A DNA stretch of 64,000 bases. Source: Nakamurella multipartita DSM 44233. GTDB lineage: Bacteria > Actinomycetota > Actinomycetes > Mycobacteriales > Nakamurellaceae. Each line of letters begins with the position of its first letter. Position 1 is the first letter of the stretch. A model generated the notes under the pieces. That model worked only from the letters and a program-made list of their open reading frames with translations. It ran no database searches and was not told where the DNA came from. Location: assembly GCF_000024365.1 (NCBI RefSeq), contig NC_013235.1:4588001-4652000 (forward strand). Direction: 5' to 3'. Positions 8,768 to 18,261 of this stretch are shown in pieces. Both the position numbers and the translations under genes were made by a program.

Positions 8768-10066
8768 TCAGGTCGGAGGTTCCGGGCCGGACAGCCTCGG
8801 GGCCAGTACATCGCAGACGGCGGCGGCCAGCACGGTCTTGGGCCCGAACGGGATCTCGACCGGCGCCGACCCGTCGGCGGCCAGGATGACCCCGGCATTG
8901 TCGGCTACCTCGAAGGCGCGGCCGTCATCGACCCGGTTGACCACCAGCAGGTCGCAGCCCTTGCGGGCGAGCTTGTCGCGGCCGTAGTCCAGGGGGGTGC
9001 CGTGGGCGTCGCCGGTCTCGGCGGCGAACCCGACGACGACCCGCGGGCGGTCCGGGCCGGGCCGGCTCAACCCGGCCAGGATGTCCGGGTTCTCCACCAG
9101 TTCGATGGCCGGGGGGCCCTGACCGGCCCGCTTCTTGATCTTGGTGGGGCCCGCGTGCACGGGGCGGAAGTCGGCGACGGCGGCGGCCATCACCACGGCG
9201 TCGGCCCCGGCCGCATGCTCGACCATGGCCGCCTGCAGGGCCCGGGCATCGGTCACCTCGACCACCCGCACGCCGGGTGGCGGCGCCAGCGAGACGTTGG
9301 CCGAGACCAGGGTGACGGCGGCCCCGCGGGCGGCGGCGACCAGGGCCAGGGCGTAGCCCTGCCGCCCGGACGACCGGTTGCCCAGGAACCGCACCGGATC
9401 CAGCGGCTCCCGGGTGCCACCGGCGGAGATGACCACGCGCCGGCCGGCCAGGTCCGGCGGCAGCGCGGCCGGCCGGGCCAGCAGCAACGCGGCGGCGGCG
9501 TGGATGTGCTCGACCTCGGGCAGCCGGCCCGGGCCGGTGTCGGCCCCGGTCAGCCGGCCGACGGCCGGATCCAGCACGACGACGCCGCGCGCGCGCAGGG
9601 TGGCGACGTTGGCCTGGGTGGCCGGGTGGGTCCACATCTCGGTGTGCATGGCCGGCGCCATCAGCACCGGCGCCCGGGTGACCAGCAGGGTCGAGGTGAG
9701 CAGGTCGTCGGCCCGGCCGGTGGCCGCGCGGGCCAGCAGGTCGGCGGTGGCCGGGGCGATCACGACCAGATCGGCCTGTTGCCCGGCGGCGACGTGCTTG
9801 ACGTGCGGGATGTCGGTGAAGACGTCGGTGGAGACCGGGTGCCCGGACAGGGCCTCCCAGGTGGCCGCACCGACGAAGCGCAGAGCGGCGGCGGTCGGCA
9901 CGACGGTGACGTCGGCGCCGTGCTCGGTGAACAGCCGGACCAGGCCGCCGACCTTGTAGGCGGCGATCCCACCACCGACCCCGACCACCACCCGGGGACG
10001 CCGGTCAGCACCGGCCGGCTGCGTCGAGGTCACCGATTCGTGGACCAGCGGATCCGGTCCGCTCAC
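8768..10066 (-). CDS. coaBC: Bifunctional phosphopantothenoylcysteine decarboxylase/synthase CoaBC
   Basis: A 432-residue fusion catalysing two steps of coenzyme A synthesis. The N-terminal CoaC flavoprotein half has [30 protein letters not shown] (active-site His) and APAMHTEMW, the PxMNxxMW-type substrate motif. The C-terminal CoaB half begins with [22 protein letters not shown] and contains the KIKK lysine motif, where CTP-activated pantothenate phosphate is joined to cysteine. The GTG start overlaps the rpoZ stop by four bases, indicating translational coupling. Omega subunit followed by CoaBC is the usual bacterial arrangement. Confidence 0.97.
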   Translation of the reverse strand: MSGPDPLVHESVTSTQPAGADRRPRVVVGVGGGIAAYKVGGLVRLFTEHGADVTVVPTAAALRFVGAATWEALSGHPVSTDVFTDIPHVKHVAAGQQADLVVIAPATADLLARAATGRADDLLTSTLLVTRAPVLMAPAMHTEMWTHPATQANVATLRARGVVVLDPAVGRLTGADTGPGRLPEVEHIHAAAALLLARPAALPPDLAGRRVVISAGGTREPLDPVRFLGNRSSGRQGYALALVAAARGAAVTLVSANVSLAPPPGVRVVEVTDARALQAAMVEHAAGADAVVMAAAVADFRPVHAGPTKIKKRAGQGPPAIELVENPDILAGLSRPGPDRPRVVVGFAAETGDAHGTPLDYGRDKLARKGCDLLVVNRVDDGRAFEVADNAGVILAADGSAPVEIPFGPKTVLAAAVCDVLAPRLSGPEPPT

Positions 10067-10350
10067 TCGCCTTCGGTGTGGGTGAGCAGCCCGGCGTTGA
10101 TCTCGCGCAGCGCGATCGACAGCGGCTTCTCCTTGGGCAGCGGCTCGACCAGCGGGCCGACGTACTCCAGCAGGCCCTCGCCCAGCTGGGCGTAGTAGTC
10201 GTTGATCTGCCGCGCGCGCTTGGCCGCGTAGATGGACAGCCCGTACTTCGAACTGGTGCGGGTGAGCAGCTCGTCGATCGGCGGGTAGGTGATGCCGGCG
10301 GCCGCGATCGCCGCGGCGCTGGGCGCACCGGTCTCTGCTGAAGTCGTCAT
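10063..10350 (-). CDS. rpoZ: DNA-directed RNA polymerase omega subunit
   Basis: A 95-residue omega subunit that helps assemble the beta-prime subunit of RNA polymerase. The core [19 protein letters not shown], then [20 protein letters not shown] and [15 protein letters not shown], is the family pattern, including the AAKRARQIN helix. The ATG at 10350 is about 9 nt after AGGAG. The frame continues upstream, but the extension is not omega-like. It lies between gmk and coaBC, as in other actinobacteria, and overlaps coaBC by 4 nt. Confidence 0.97.
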   Translation of the reverse strand: MTTSAETGAPSAAAIAAAGITYPPIDELLTRTSSKYGLSIYAAKRARQINDYYAQLGEGLLEYVGPLVEPLPKEKPLSIALREINAGLLTHTEGE

Positions 10351-10412
10351 ATGCAGGGCTCCTGTTTCCGTGATGGTCTCGCTCGCCGGCGCTGCCGCCG
10401 CGGCCAACAGAA

Positions 10413-10997
10413 TCAGGGCACGCGCGAACCGGGCCGGGACCCGGTCATCAACTGTACCAAGCCTTCGGCCGCGCTCCGCACGTTCGTGTTGACGACCGTG
10501 TGGTCGAACTCCGGTTCGGCGGCCAGTTCGTCCCGAGCCGCGGCCAACCGGGCGGCGATGGTCTCCGGATCCTCGGTGCCGCGACCGACGAGCCGGCGGT
10601 TCAACTCGTCGACCGACGGCGGGGCCAGGAAGATCAGCACGGCCTGCGGGCCCAGGCCCGGGGCGGCCCGCACCTGGCGGGCGCCCTGCACCTCGATCTC
10701 CAGCAGCACGTCCTCCCCCGCGGCCAGCCGGTCCTCGACCGGGTCCCGCGGGGTGCCGTACCAATTTCCGGCGAAGAACGCGTGTTCCAGCAGCCGTCCG
10801 GTGGCGATGAGCTCGGCAAACCGGTCCTGGCTGACGAAGTGGTAGTTCACCCCGTCCACCTCGCCGGGCCGCATGGCCCGGGTGGTGGCCGACACCGAAT
10901 ACCACAGCCCAGGCAGCAGCTCGCGCACCTGCGTCAGGACCGTGCTCTTGCCCACCCCGGACGGGCCGGACAACACAAACAGACGGCCTCGGTCCAC
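10413..10997 (-). CDS. gmk: Guanylate kinase
   Basis: A 194-residue kinase phosphorylating GMP to GDP with ATP. The Walker A loop is GPSGVGKST at residues 10-18. [23 protein letters not shown] is the GMP-binding region, and [13 protein letters not shown] carries the conserved Asp/Glu-rich motif. The GTG start gives the usual short N-terminus. It sits 38 nt downstream of mihF and about 60 nt upstream of rpoZ on the same strand, consistent with one transcript. Confidence 0.98.
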   Translation of the reverse strand: MDRGRLFVLSGPSGVGKSTVLTQVRELLPGLWYSVSATTRAMRPGEVDGVNYHFVSQDRFAELIATGRLLEHAFFAGNWYGTPRDPVEDRLAAGEDVLLEIEVQGARQVRAAPGLGPQAVLIFLAPPSVDELNRRLVGRGTEDPETIAARLAAARDELAAEPEFDHTVVNTNVRSAAEGLVQLMTGSRPGSRVP

Positions 10998-11035
10998 GGC
11001 CGCGTCCGCCCGACCCCCGGAGCCTTCGGCCGGGG

Positions 11036-11350
11036 TCAGTAGCCGAACTCGTTGAGCAGGGCCTGGCGCTGGCGCTCGCCCAGGCCACGCACCCGGCGGC
11101 TGGCCGCGATGTCGAACTGGTCCATCAGCTGGGCGGCCCGCACCTTGCCCACCCCGGGCAGGGACTCCAGCAGCGCGGAGACCTTCAACTTGGCCAGCGC
11201 CTCGTCGGTCTCGGCGTCCGCGAGCACCTGCTTGAGCGTCGTGCCGCCCCGCTTGAGCCGCTCCTTGAGCTCGGCCCGGGCACGGCGGGCGGCCGCTGCC
11301 TTCTCCAGGGCCGCGGCGCGCTGCTCGTCGGTCAGTTGCGGAAGAGCCAC
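11036..11350 (-). CDS. mihF: Integration host factor, actinobacterial type (mIHF)
   Basis: A 104-residue nucleoid-associated DNA-binding protein of the actinobacterial mIHF family, unrelated to proteobacterial IHF. The N-terminal half is a basic, alanine/arginine-rich helix ([19 protein letters not shown]). The C-terminal half has the lesion-binding-like helix-two-turn-helix core [19 protein letters not shown] and [15 protein letters not shown]. Members bend DNA and are essential in mycobacteria. It leads the mihF-gmk-rpoZ-coaBC cluster, which matches Rv1388-Rv1391 of M. tuberculosis. The GTG start is chosen because the sequence begins [11 protein letters not shown]. Confidence 0.96.
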   Translation of the reverse strand: MALPQLTDEQRAAALEKAAAARRARAELKERLKRGGTTLKQVLADAETDEALAKLKVSALLESLPGVGKVRAAQLMDQFDIAASRRVRGLGERQRQALLNEFGY

Positions 11351-11557
11351 GTCGGCCTCACTTCTTTCCTGTGAATTGTCCTACTGCAGTGCCGCGGGGC
11401 CAGGCCCCCGGCAGTCGTGCCACCCGGTAACACGGTCGCGTCCAGCAGTCCTCTGCGAACCTACCCAGGCCGGGGCGGGGCGGCAAACACCGACCCGGCC
11501 GGGGTGTTGCCGATGATCTTGCCCGATCCACCGGCCGAGCGCACCCAGCGCCGGCCC

Positions 11558-11581
11558 GGCCCCCCGGACCACCCGGGGGCC
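11558..11581. terminator. Possible terminator after the APC permease gene
   Basis: GGCCCCC (from 11558) and GGGGGCC (to 11581) form a GC-only stem of about seven base pairs directly after the permease stop codon (minus strand). No T-run follows. It is weak evidence in such GC-rich DNA. Confidence 0.3.
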
Positions 11582-11585
11582 CAGC

Positions 11586-13199
11586 TCAGCTGCCGGGTTC
11601 GTTCTCCTCACGACGCCGCCGCCCTCGGTCCGGCCCGACCCAGCCGGAGTCCTCCTCGGCCCGCCAGGTGGCCTTGAGCTCCTCCTCGGTCAGGGCCAGG
11701 CCGTCCCCGGCCCGGCGCCCCACCATGGAGTGCTTCTTGCCGTAGAGGTAGTAGACGGCCACCCCCAGGGCCATCCAGACCAGGAACCGGATCCAGGTGA
11801 TCGCGGTGAGATTGATCATCAACCACACGCAGGCCAGCACCGACAGGATCGGCAGCACCGGCATGAGCGGCACCTTGAACGAGCGCTCCAGGTCCGGCCG
11901 GGTGCGGCGCAGCACGATCACGCCGATGGAGACCAGGACGAAGGCGAACAGGGTGCCGACGTTGACCATCTCCTCGAGCACGCCGATCTCGGAGAAACCG
12001 GCGATGACGGCGACGACCACGCCGACCCCGACGGTGATCCGGGCCGGCGTTCCGGTCTTCTCGCTGACCGTGGCCATTCCGCGCGGCAGCAGGCCGTCCC
12101 GGCTCATCGCGAAGATGATGCGGCTCTGCCCGAGCAGCAGCACCAGCACCACCGTGGTCAGCCCGGCCAGCGCGCCGATGGCGATGACGTTGGCCGCCCA
12201 GTCGACGCCCACCGCGGAGAACGCCGTGGCCAGGGTCGCGGCGTTGCCGTCGTGGGTGCCGTCCGGCTGCAGCGGCCCGAGCTGGTCGTAGGGCACCATC
12301 GCGGTCAGCACCAGCGAGACCAGCACGTACAGCACGGTGACGATGGCCAGCGAGCCCAGGATGCCGCGCGGCAGGTCCTTGCGCGGGTTGCGAGTCTCCT
12401 CGGCCGCGGTGGCCACGATGTCGAAGCCGATGAAGGCGAAGAACACCAGCGAGGCCGCGGCCAGCACCCCGAACCACCCGAACGAGGACGGCGCGCCGCC
12501 CAGGATCAGCTGCAGCAGCGGCTGCTCCAGCCCGGTCTTGCCGCCCTCCGCCGCCGGTTGGCTCGGCGGCACGAACGGCGAGAGGTTGCTGGCGTTGAAG
12601 TAGAAGAAGCCGACCACGATCACCAGCAGCACCACGAACACCTTGATCGCGGTGATGATCATGTTGGCCCGGGCCGAGAGCTTGGTGCCCTGCACCAGCA
12701 CGAACGTGATCAGACCAACGATCACCACCGCGCCCCAGTCGAAGTCCAGCGGGCCGAGCTCGATCGTGGTCTGCAGCGAGCCGCCGAACTGGGAGAACAG
12801 GTTGCCCAGATACAGCGACCAGCCCTTGGCCACCACCGACGCGCCCAGGGCCAGCTCCAGCACCAGGTCCCAGCCGATGATCCAGGCGACCAGCTCACCG
12901 AGGGTGGCGTACGAGAACGTGTAGGCCGACCCGGCCACCGGCACCGTCGAGGCGAACTCGGCGTAACACATGGCGGCCAGGCCGCAGGCGATGGCGGCGA
13001 TCACGAACGACAGGGACACCGCCGGGCCGGCCGTGGTCGCGGCCACCCGCGCGGTGAGGGTGAAGATGCCGGCGCCGATCACCACGGCCACGCCGAAGAT
13101 GGTCAGGTCCCAGGCGCTCAGGCTCCGCTTGAGCTTGTGCCCGGGTTCATCGGTGTCGCGGATCGACTGCTCGACAGACTTGGTGCGCCAGACGGACAT
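11586..13199 (-). CDS. APC-family amino acid permease (cationic amino acid transporter type)
   Basis: A 537-residue inner-membrane transporter with about 12 or more hydrophobic segments. The first helix region TIFGVAVVIGAGIFTLT is the APC consensus (GxGIF). CYAEFASTVPVAGSAYTFSY is the second signature of cationic amino acid transporters. FFAFIGFDIVATAAEETRNPRKDLP is the family hallmark. The predicted role is proton-coupled or sodium-coupled uptake of basic amino acids; the substrate is not provable here. ATG 13199 has CGGAGGG just upstream. It follows manA by 114 bases, matching Rv3253c near Rv3255c in M. tuberculosis. Confidence 0.93.
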   Translation of the reverse strand: MSVWRTKSVEQSIRDTDEPGHKLKRSLSAWDLTIFGVAVVIGAGIFTLTARVAATTAGPAVSLSFVIAAIACGLAAMCYAEFASTVPVAGSAYTFSYATLGELVAWIIGWDLVLELALGASVVAKGWSLYLGNLFSQFGGSLQTTIELGPLDFDWGAVVIVGLITFVLVQGTKLSARANMIITAIKVFVVLLVIVVGFFYFNASNLSPFVPPSQPAAEGGKTGLEQPLLQLILGGAPSSFGWFGVLAAASLVFFAFIGFDIVATAAEETRNPRKDLPRGILGSLAIVTVLYVLVSLVLTAMVPYDQLGPLQPDGTHDGNAATLATAFSAVGVDWAANVIAIGALAGLTTVVLVLLLGQSRIIFAMSRDGLLPRGMATVSEKTGTPARITVGVGVVVAVIAGFSEIGVLEEMVNVGTLFAFVLVSIGVIVLRRTRPDLERSFKVPLMPVLPILSVLACVWLMINLTAITWIRFLVWMALGVAVYYLYGKKHSMVGRRAGDGLALTEEELKATWRAEEDSGWVGPDRGRRRREENEPGS

Positions 13200-13313
13200 G
13201 GAACGCCCTCCGAGGGGTCGACGATCGGGGTGCGCGGGTGGGAGCACAGCAGTCCGACCGTAACCGCGCCCCTCGGTGTGCGCGCTCCGACATCCCGTCG
13301 CCGGCGGGCGGAA

Positions 13314-14543
13314 TCAGTCCAGGCCGTCGGTGGCCCGGTAGGCCACCGCATCGCCGGCGACCCAGACCAGACCGTCATGGGCGCCGATCCAGACCGACCG
13401 GCCCCGGGGCACGGTCAGGATGCGACCCCGCTCGTCGGCCACCTGCAGCTCGCCCTCGACGACCAGCAGCACCTGCGGGCCGGCGTGGGTGATCTCCCGA
13501 CGGCCGGGGACCGGTTCCAGCCGCGACAGCCGGAACTCGGGGGTCGGCGTGCGGTAGACCCGCTCACCGGGCAGACCCGGGTCACCGTGCAGGATCGGCA
13601 CGTCGCCGGGGTGGAAGTCGAGCACCTTCATCAGTTCCGGGACGTCGACGTGCTTGGGGGTCAGGCCGCCGCGCAGCACGTTGTCGGAGTTGGCCATCAC
13701 CTCGATGCCCACCCCGGCCAGGTAGGCGTGCAGGTTGCCGCCGGGCAGGTAGAGGGCCTGGCCGGGCTGCAGGGTGATCCGGTTGAGCAGCAGCGAGGCC
13801 AGCACCCCCGGGTCGCCGGGGTAGCGCTCGCCCAGGGCCAGCGCCGTGCGGTACTCGGTGGCGAACTCGTCGGCGACCTGGACCCGCCGGACGCAGGCCG
13901 CGAGCACGTCGGACAGCAACGGGCCCAGGGTGGACGGCGGGATGGTGATGATCGAGGAGAACAGGGCCCGGGTCCCATGCTCGTCCGGCTGGCCGGACAG
14001 CAGGCCCAGGTAGTGATCCAGCGCCGGCACCTCCAGCGCGGCCAGCAGATGCACCGTCCGGGACGGCTCGCGGAACCCGCAGAGCGCCTCGAACTCGGTG
14101 AGCGCGCAGATCAGCTCGGGCTTGTGCCAGCTGTCCCGGTAGTTGCGCTGCGGCGAGGTCAGGGGGATGCCGGCGGCCTCCTCCAGCGCAAACCCGCGTT
14201 CGGCCTGCGCCGCCGACGGGTGGGCCTGCAGGGACAGCGGCTCGGCCGCGGCCAGCACCTTGAGCAGGAACGGCAGCCGGGAGCCGAAGCGTTCGTGCAC
14301 CGGTCGGCCCAGGGTGTCGACCGGGTCGGCCGCGATCACCTCGGTCAGCGGGCGGGTCGGGGCGCCTGGCTCGTCGACCGAGCCACCGGGCCCGTCCAGC
14401 AACGCCGACGGGTCGGCCGGATGGGCGCCGACCCACAGCTCGGCCTGCGGATGGGGGGCCGGGCTCGGTTCGCCCAGCAGATCGGCGATCGCCGTGCGCG
14501 AACCCCAGGCGTAGGGCCGGATCCGGTTGCGCATCAGCTCCAC
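13314..14543 (-). CDS. manA: Mannose-6-phosphate isomerase, class I
   Basis: A 409-residue zinc enzyme interconverting fructose 6-phosphate and mannose 6-phosphate, the entry into mannose metabolism. The N-terminus reads NRIRPYAWGSRTAIA, then PQAELWVGAHPADPS. LSLQAHPSAAQAERGF carries the QxHP zinc motif, and HKPELICALTEFEALCGFR is the second signature. LYLPGGNLHAYLAGVGIEVMANSDNVLRGG is the C-terminal cupin region. GTG 14543 (VELMRNRI) resembles the mycobacterial VELL start; ATG 14534 would give a TGATG junction with the SIS gene. Either way the genes overlap, so they are translationally coupled. Confidence 0.95.
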   Translation of the reverse strand: MELMRNRIRPYAWGSRTAIADLLGEPSPAPHPQAELWVGAHPADPSALLDGPGGSVDEPGAPTRPLTEVIAADPVDTLGRPVHERFGSRLPFLLKVLAAAEPLSLQAHPSAAQAERGFALEEAAGIPLTSPQRNYRDSWHKPELICALTEFEALCGFREPSRTVHLLAALEVPALDHYLGLLSGQPDEHGTRALFSSIITIPPSTLGPLLSDVLAACVRRVQVADEFATEYRTALALGERYPGDPGVLASLLLNRITLQPGQALYLPGGNLHAYLAGVGIEVMANSDNVLRGGLTPKHVDVPELMKVLDFHPGDVPILHGDPGLPGERVYRTPTPEFRLSRLEPVPGRREITHAGPQVLLVVEGELQVADERGRILTVPRGRSVWIGAHDGLVWVAGDAVAYRATDGLD

Positions 14544-15814
14544 GAACCGGACTCCCTCTCGCTCCACGCGGCGCGGCCACCCGTCGACGGCAGGTGCAAC
14601 GCGGCACTGCCGGGACGACCCAGCCCGTCCGGGCTGTCCATCGGCGGGCGGGTGCCCGACCGCAGTCCAAGGTAGACGGCTGCGAAGTCGATCCGGGCCA
14701 TCATGGACAGGGTCCAGCCGAACGCATCGCGGGCGGGTGCCGGGCCGGTCGCCTCCCCGGGCGGGGCCGTGTCGTCGGTCGGGGCTTCCTCGGGCCCGAT
14801 GACGATGGCCCGCGGCAGGGCCGCCTGCAGCGCCGCGGCCAGGGGCGATTGCGGGGCCGCGGGGACCCGCGTGGGATCGACCGGTTCGCTGCCGAAGGAG
14901 GGCAGCGACTCCAGCGGGAGCAGGCCCGCGCCCGGGGGCAGGCCGGCGGCCGACGGGCCGATCACCAGCACACTGCTCAGCCGCTGTCCGGCGCTGTCCC
15001 CGTCGCCGTCGGCGAAGGGGTCGTAGAAGGTTCCGGTCGGGCCGTCCGTGCGCGCGGCGCTGGCCAGGATCGGGGGTGAGCCGGCCGCCAGGTAGGACGG
15101 CAGGGCGGCGCCGGCCTGCCCGGCCAGCGCGATCAGCGCCCGGCCCGCGTAGGCGGCCAGGGCATCGGCCACCGGATCGGTGCCGATGATCAGTGCAGTC
15201 CCGTCGGCCAGGTGTTCGGCCAGGGTCAGGGCCGGGTTCACGAAGAACTCCGATGACGGGTGGCAGGCCATCGCCAGGGCGTCGAGCTGGTCGGCGGCCG
15301 TGGCGAAATCGGGACGGCGCCCGAAACCCGCCGCGGCGGCCACGGCGACCAGGACGGTCAACCGGGCGACGCCGGCCAGGGCCTCGGTCACCGTGACCGC
15401 GGGCGCGATCAGCAGCGACCCGGCGGCGGCCTGGGCCACCGGTCCGTCGGCGGCCGCCCGGACGATCACCCGGGCGCCGCGTCGCGCGGCCAGGGCAGCG
15501 GCTTCGGCGCAGGCGATGTCGTCGACGACGGAGGCCAGCACCACCACGATGTCCAGCGGGCCCACCCACGACGGCAGCGTCGTACCGGTGACCACCGGGG
15601 TCGGCGGATCCCCGAGCAGGGCGAGCAGCAGGGCGGTGTCGATCGCGGCGCTCGCCCCGACGACGACCAGGGCGCGGGGCCGACCGAAGTCGCTCAGCCC
15701 GGCCACCTGTTCGGCTGTGGACCGCACCTGGGCGCCGGCCAGCGCGGCCGAGGGCAGCAACTGCGCCCCGTCGGCGGCGATCAGTTCGTCCGGCGCATGC
15801 AGGTCCGCCGTCAT
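14534..15814 (-). CDS. SIS-domain protein of the mannose operon (Rv3256c-like)
   Basis: A 426-residue cytosolic protein with a sugar-isomerase-type fold (SIS). LVVVGASAAIDTALLLALLGD and IVVVLASVVDDIACAEAAALAARRGARVIV fit the nucleotide-like sugar-phosphate folds. HPSSEFFVNPALTLAEHLADG is the phosphoglucose/phosphomannose isomerase-like C-terminal signature. Proteins here are annotated as phosphosugar-binding or mannose-6-phosphate isomerase-like; the reaction is unproven. The ATG start overlaps the Trm112 stop by four bases and the stop overlaps manA, so three genes form one coupled unit. The position matches Rv3256c between manB and manA. Confidence 0.8.
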   Translation of the reverse strand: MTADLHAPDELIAADGAQLLPSAALAGAQVRSTAEQVAGLSDFGRPRALVVVGASAAIDTALLLALLGDPPTPVVTGTTLPSWVGPLDIVVVLASVVDDIACAEAAALAARRGARVIVRAAADGPVAQAAAGSLLIAPAVTVTEALAGVARLTVLVAVAAAAGFGRRPDFATAADQLDALAMACHPSSEFFVNPALTLAEHLADGTALIIGTDPVADALAAYAGRALIALAGQAGAALPSYLAAGSPPILASAARTDGPTGTFYDPFADGDGDSAGQRLSSVLVIGPSAAGLPPGAGLLPLESLPSFGSEPVDPTRVPAAPQSPLAAALQAALPRAIVIGPEEAPTDDTAPPGEATGPAPARDAFGWTLSMMARIDFAAVYLGLRSGTRPPMDSPDGLGRPGSAALHLPSTGGRAAWSERESGSWS

Positions 15815-16047
15815 GGCCCGGTCCCCACACCCGATGCGGCGGGTCCCCCCGTCGCCTCGTCCAGCAGCAGGACCGGGATGCCGTCCCGGACCGGGAAGAC
15901 CCGCCCGCATTCGGTGCAGGTCAGCGCCGGCGCACCCGGATCGCCGGGCGCACCGGGGTGCAGCGGCGCGTGGTGCTCGGCCGGGCAGGCCAGGACGTCG
16001 AGCAGAACCGGATCCAACCGGGCCGGCCCCTCCCCCGGAGCGGACAT
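15811..16047 (-). CDS. Trm112 family protein
   Basis: A 78-residue Trm112-like (UPF0434) small protein. It reads LDPVLLDVLACPAEHHAPL, then LTCTECGRVFPVRDGIPVLLLDEA. A CP-type cysteine and a CxxC pair form the expected zinc ribbon, ending with the PV(R/K)DGIPVLLxDEA signature. In other systems Trm112 activates methyltransferases; bacterial members may stabilise partner enzymes. ATGA overlaps the SIS gene start. Its place inside the mannose operon is conserved in actinobacteria, but its partner is unknown. Confidence 0.9.
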   Translation of the reverse strand: MSAPGEGPARLDPVLLDVLACPAEHHAPLHPGAPGDPGAPALTCTECGRVFPVRDGIPVLLLDEATGGPAASGVGTGP

Positions 16048-16140
16048 CGTCGGAACCTTTCTTCAGCAGGTAGCGACCATCGTGCCCGATCGCCGGGTGG
16101 GCGCCATCCCCCATCGGTCAAGACAGCGGATGACAGGGGG

Positions 16141-17556
16141 TCACGCGCGGATGAGGGCCAGGATCTCGTCGCGCAGGGCCGCCATGTCGGCCGCCGTCGG
16201 CGCCTCCACGTTCAACCGCAGCAGCGGCTCGGTGTTGCTGGAGCGCACGTTGAACCAGCGTCCCCCGTCGAGCGTGACGGTGATCCCGTCCAGCTCGTCC
16301 ACCTCCGCCCCGTGCTCGGCCGCCCAGCCCCGGATCTCGGCGAGCTTGGCCGGCGCGTCGGCGACGGTCGAGTTGATCTCGCCGGAATTGGCGTAGCGGT
16401 CGAACTCGGCGGTGAACTCCGACAGAGGCCGCGGCTGGCCGCCGAGCGCGGCCAGCACGTGCAGCGCGGCGAGCATCCCGGTGTCGGCCCGGAAGAAGTC
16501 CGCGAAGTAGTAGTGGGCCGAGTGCTCACCGCCGAAAACCGCGCCGGTGCGGGCCATCTCGGCCTTAATGAACGAGTGCCCGACCCGGGTGCGCACCGGT
16601 TGACCGCCGGCCTCGCCGACGATCTCGGGGACCGCCCGGGAGGAGATCAGGTTGTACAGGATGGTCGCCCCCGGATGCCGACCCAGCTCGCGGGTGGCGA
16701 CCAGCGCGGTGACGGCACTGGGCGAGACGGGCTCGCCGCGCTCGTCCACCACGAAGCAGCGGTCGGCGTCGCCGTCGAAGGCCAGGCCGATGTCGGCCCC
16801 GACCTCCCGGACCCGGGCCTGCAGGTCGACCAGGTTGGCCGGATCCAGCGGGTTGGCCTCGTGGTTGGGGAACGATCCGTCCAACTCGAAGTACATCGGA
16901 TCCACCCGCAGCGGCAGCCCGGCGAACACGGCCGGCACCGTGTACCCGGCCATCCCGTTGCCCGCGTCGACGACCACGTGCAGTGGACGGATCGCAGTCA
17001 GGTCGACCAGGTTCAGCAGGTAGGCCGCGTACTCGGACAGCAGGTCCTGTTCGGTGACGACACCGACCCGGTCGGCGGCCAGCGCGGCCGCGTCCCAACC
17101 GGCGTCGAGCAGGTCCTGGGCCTCGTCCCGGACCAGGGCCAGTCCGGTGTCCAGGCTGATCGGCACGGCACCGGCCAGGCACATCTTGATGCCGTTGTAG
17201 CTGGCCGGGTTGTGCGAGGCGGTAAACATCGCGCCGGGCAGGTTCAGGTGGCCGGCGGCGAAGTAGAGCATGTCGGTCGAGCCGAGCCCGGCCATCACCA
17301 CGTCCAGGCCGGCCGTGGTCACTCCCTCGGCGAAGGCGCCGGCCAGTTCGGGCGAGGATTCGCGCATGTCGTAGGCGACGACGACGGCGGACGCATCCGG
17401 GCTCAGGAAGCGGGCGAAGGCGTAGCCGATCGCGCGCGTCACCTGCGGGGTCAGTTGTGATCCGACCAGTCCGCGGACGTCGTAGGCCTTGACGAATGCG
17501 GTCAGCCTGCTCTCGTCCGTGCCGGTCGTGCCGTCGGCCGCGATCGGTCCCGCCAC
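16141..17556 (-). CDS. manB: Phosphomannomutase/phosphoglucomutase
   Basis: A 471-residue alpha-D-phosphohexomutase converting mannose 6-phosphate to mannose 1-phosphate (or the glucose equivalent). TASHNP carries the phosphoserine nucleophile. LAFDGDADRCFVVDERGE is the Mg-binding DGDADR loop. GGEHSAHYYF is the sugar-binding loop and NVRSSNTEPLLRLN the C-terminal phosphate-binding loop. GTG is the start. It leads the manB-Trm112-SIS-manA group on the minus strand; the gap to the Trm112 gene is 93 bases. Together with manA and the downstream nucleotidyltransferase it should supply GDP-mannose or a related sugar nucleotide. Confidence 0.96.
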   Translation of the reverse strand: MAGPIAADGTTGTDESRLTAFVKAYDVRGLVGSQLTPQVTRAIGYAFARFLSPDASAVVVAYDMRESSPELAGAFAEGVTTAGLDVVMAGLGSTDMLYFAAGHLNLPGAMFTASHNPASYNGIKMCLAGAVPISLDTGLALVRDEAQDLLDAGWDAAALAADRVGVVTEQDLLSEYAAYLLNLVDLTAIRPLHVVVDAGNGMAGYTVPAVFAGLPLRVDPMYFELDGSFPNHEANPLDPANLVDLQARVREVGADIGLAFDGDADRCFVVDERGEPVSPSAVTALVATRELGRHPGATILYNLISSRAVPEIVGEAGGQPVRTRVGHSFIKAEMARTGAVFGGEHSAHYYFADFFRADTGMLAALHVLAALGGQPRPLSEFTAEFDRYANSGEINSTVADAPAKLAEIRGWAAEHGAEVDELDGITVTLDGGRWFNVRSSNTEPLLRLNVEAPTAADMAALRDEILALIRA

Positions 17557-17759
17557 GACATCAATCCTCTCGGTCCGCGCTCACCCCGAATGGGTCCGCG
17601 ATCGGTGCTCTGCCCAGGTCGTCCCGGGTGGAGACACCGACTGCGGCGTCCCCGGGTTCAGGCAAGGACCCTACCCGGAGGCCCGCAGCCGGGGCCGCGG
17701 ACGCACCGCGATGGTGAGCATCGCCGCAGCGCGGGCCGCAGCGCAGAAGTAAGGCCCGC

Positions 17760-18110
17760 TCAGGACTCGGGCGACCGCAGCACCCGCAGGTGACCACGCC
17801 GGGATCCCTCGGCCGGCTCCGGCTCGGCCGCCCGTTCGGCGCGGCCGGCCTCGCGGACGGCGTTGGCCAGGGCCTCGAGGTCGTCGTTGCGCGTTCCGGA
17901 TTCCGACAGTTCGTCCTCGGGACGGACTACTTCCCACCCCTTGGGTGCGGTCAATCCCTGGGCGTGGACCGAACACAGGTCGTAGGAGTGCGGCTCTGCG
18001 GCGGTAGCCAAAGGACCGACGACCGCCGTCGAATCGGCATAGGCGAACGTCAGAGTCGCGACGGCCGGGTTGGTACACCCGTTCCGTGAACATCGCCGCA
18101 GTCTGGCCAC
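17760..18110 (-). CDS. DUF3499 family zinc-ribbon-like protein (Rv3258c-like)
   Basis: The conserved part begins RRCSRNGCTNPAVATLTFAY, with two cysteines four residues apart, then ADSTAVVGPLATAAEPHSY and DLCSVHAQGLTAPKGWEVV. The four Cys/His residues suggest a metal site. The function is unknown in the family. GTG 18110 gives 116 residues, close to the usual length; the frame is open upstream but the extension is arginine-rich and unlike homologues. Its place between manB and a metallopeptidase-like gene matches M. tuberculosis Rv3258c. Confidence 0.85.
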   Translation of the reverse strand: MARLRRCSRNGCTNPAVATLTFAYADSTAVVGPLATAAEPHSYDLCSVHAQGLTAPKGWEVVRPEDELSESGTRNDDLEALANAVREAGRAERAAEPEPAEGSRRGHLRVLRSPES

Positions 18111-18261
18111 TGCGGCACGATAACGCGACACGGCCGATCGCGGTATCGCGGCACGCCGGAGGAGTCGGCAAGCTCGCGTGCGATAACACCGGATCCGGCC
18201 GGCGCACCGGGTGGCCACCACCGCCCGGACGCGGGTCACCGCCCGCCATACTGAGCCGGAC

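Noticed and set aside
11730..14675. A 981-residue plus-strand frame opposite the permease and manA
   Set aside because: Another antisense shadow, dominated by His, Gln, Gly and Arg, without any domain.
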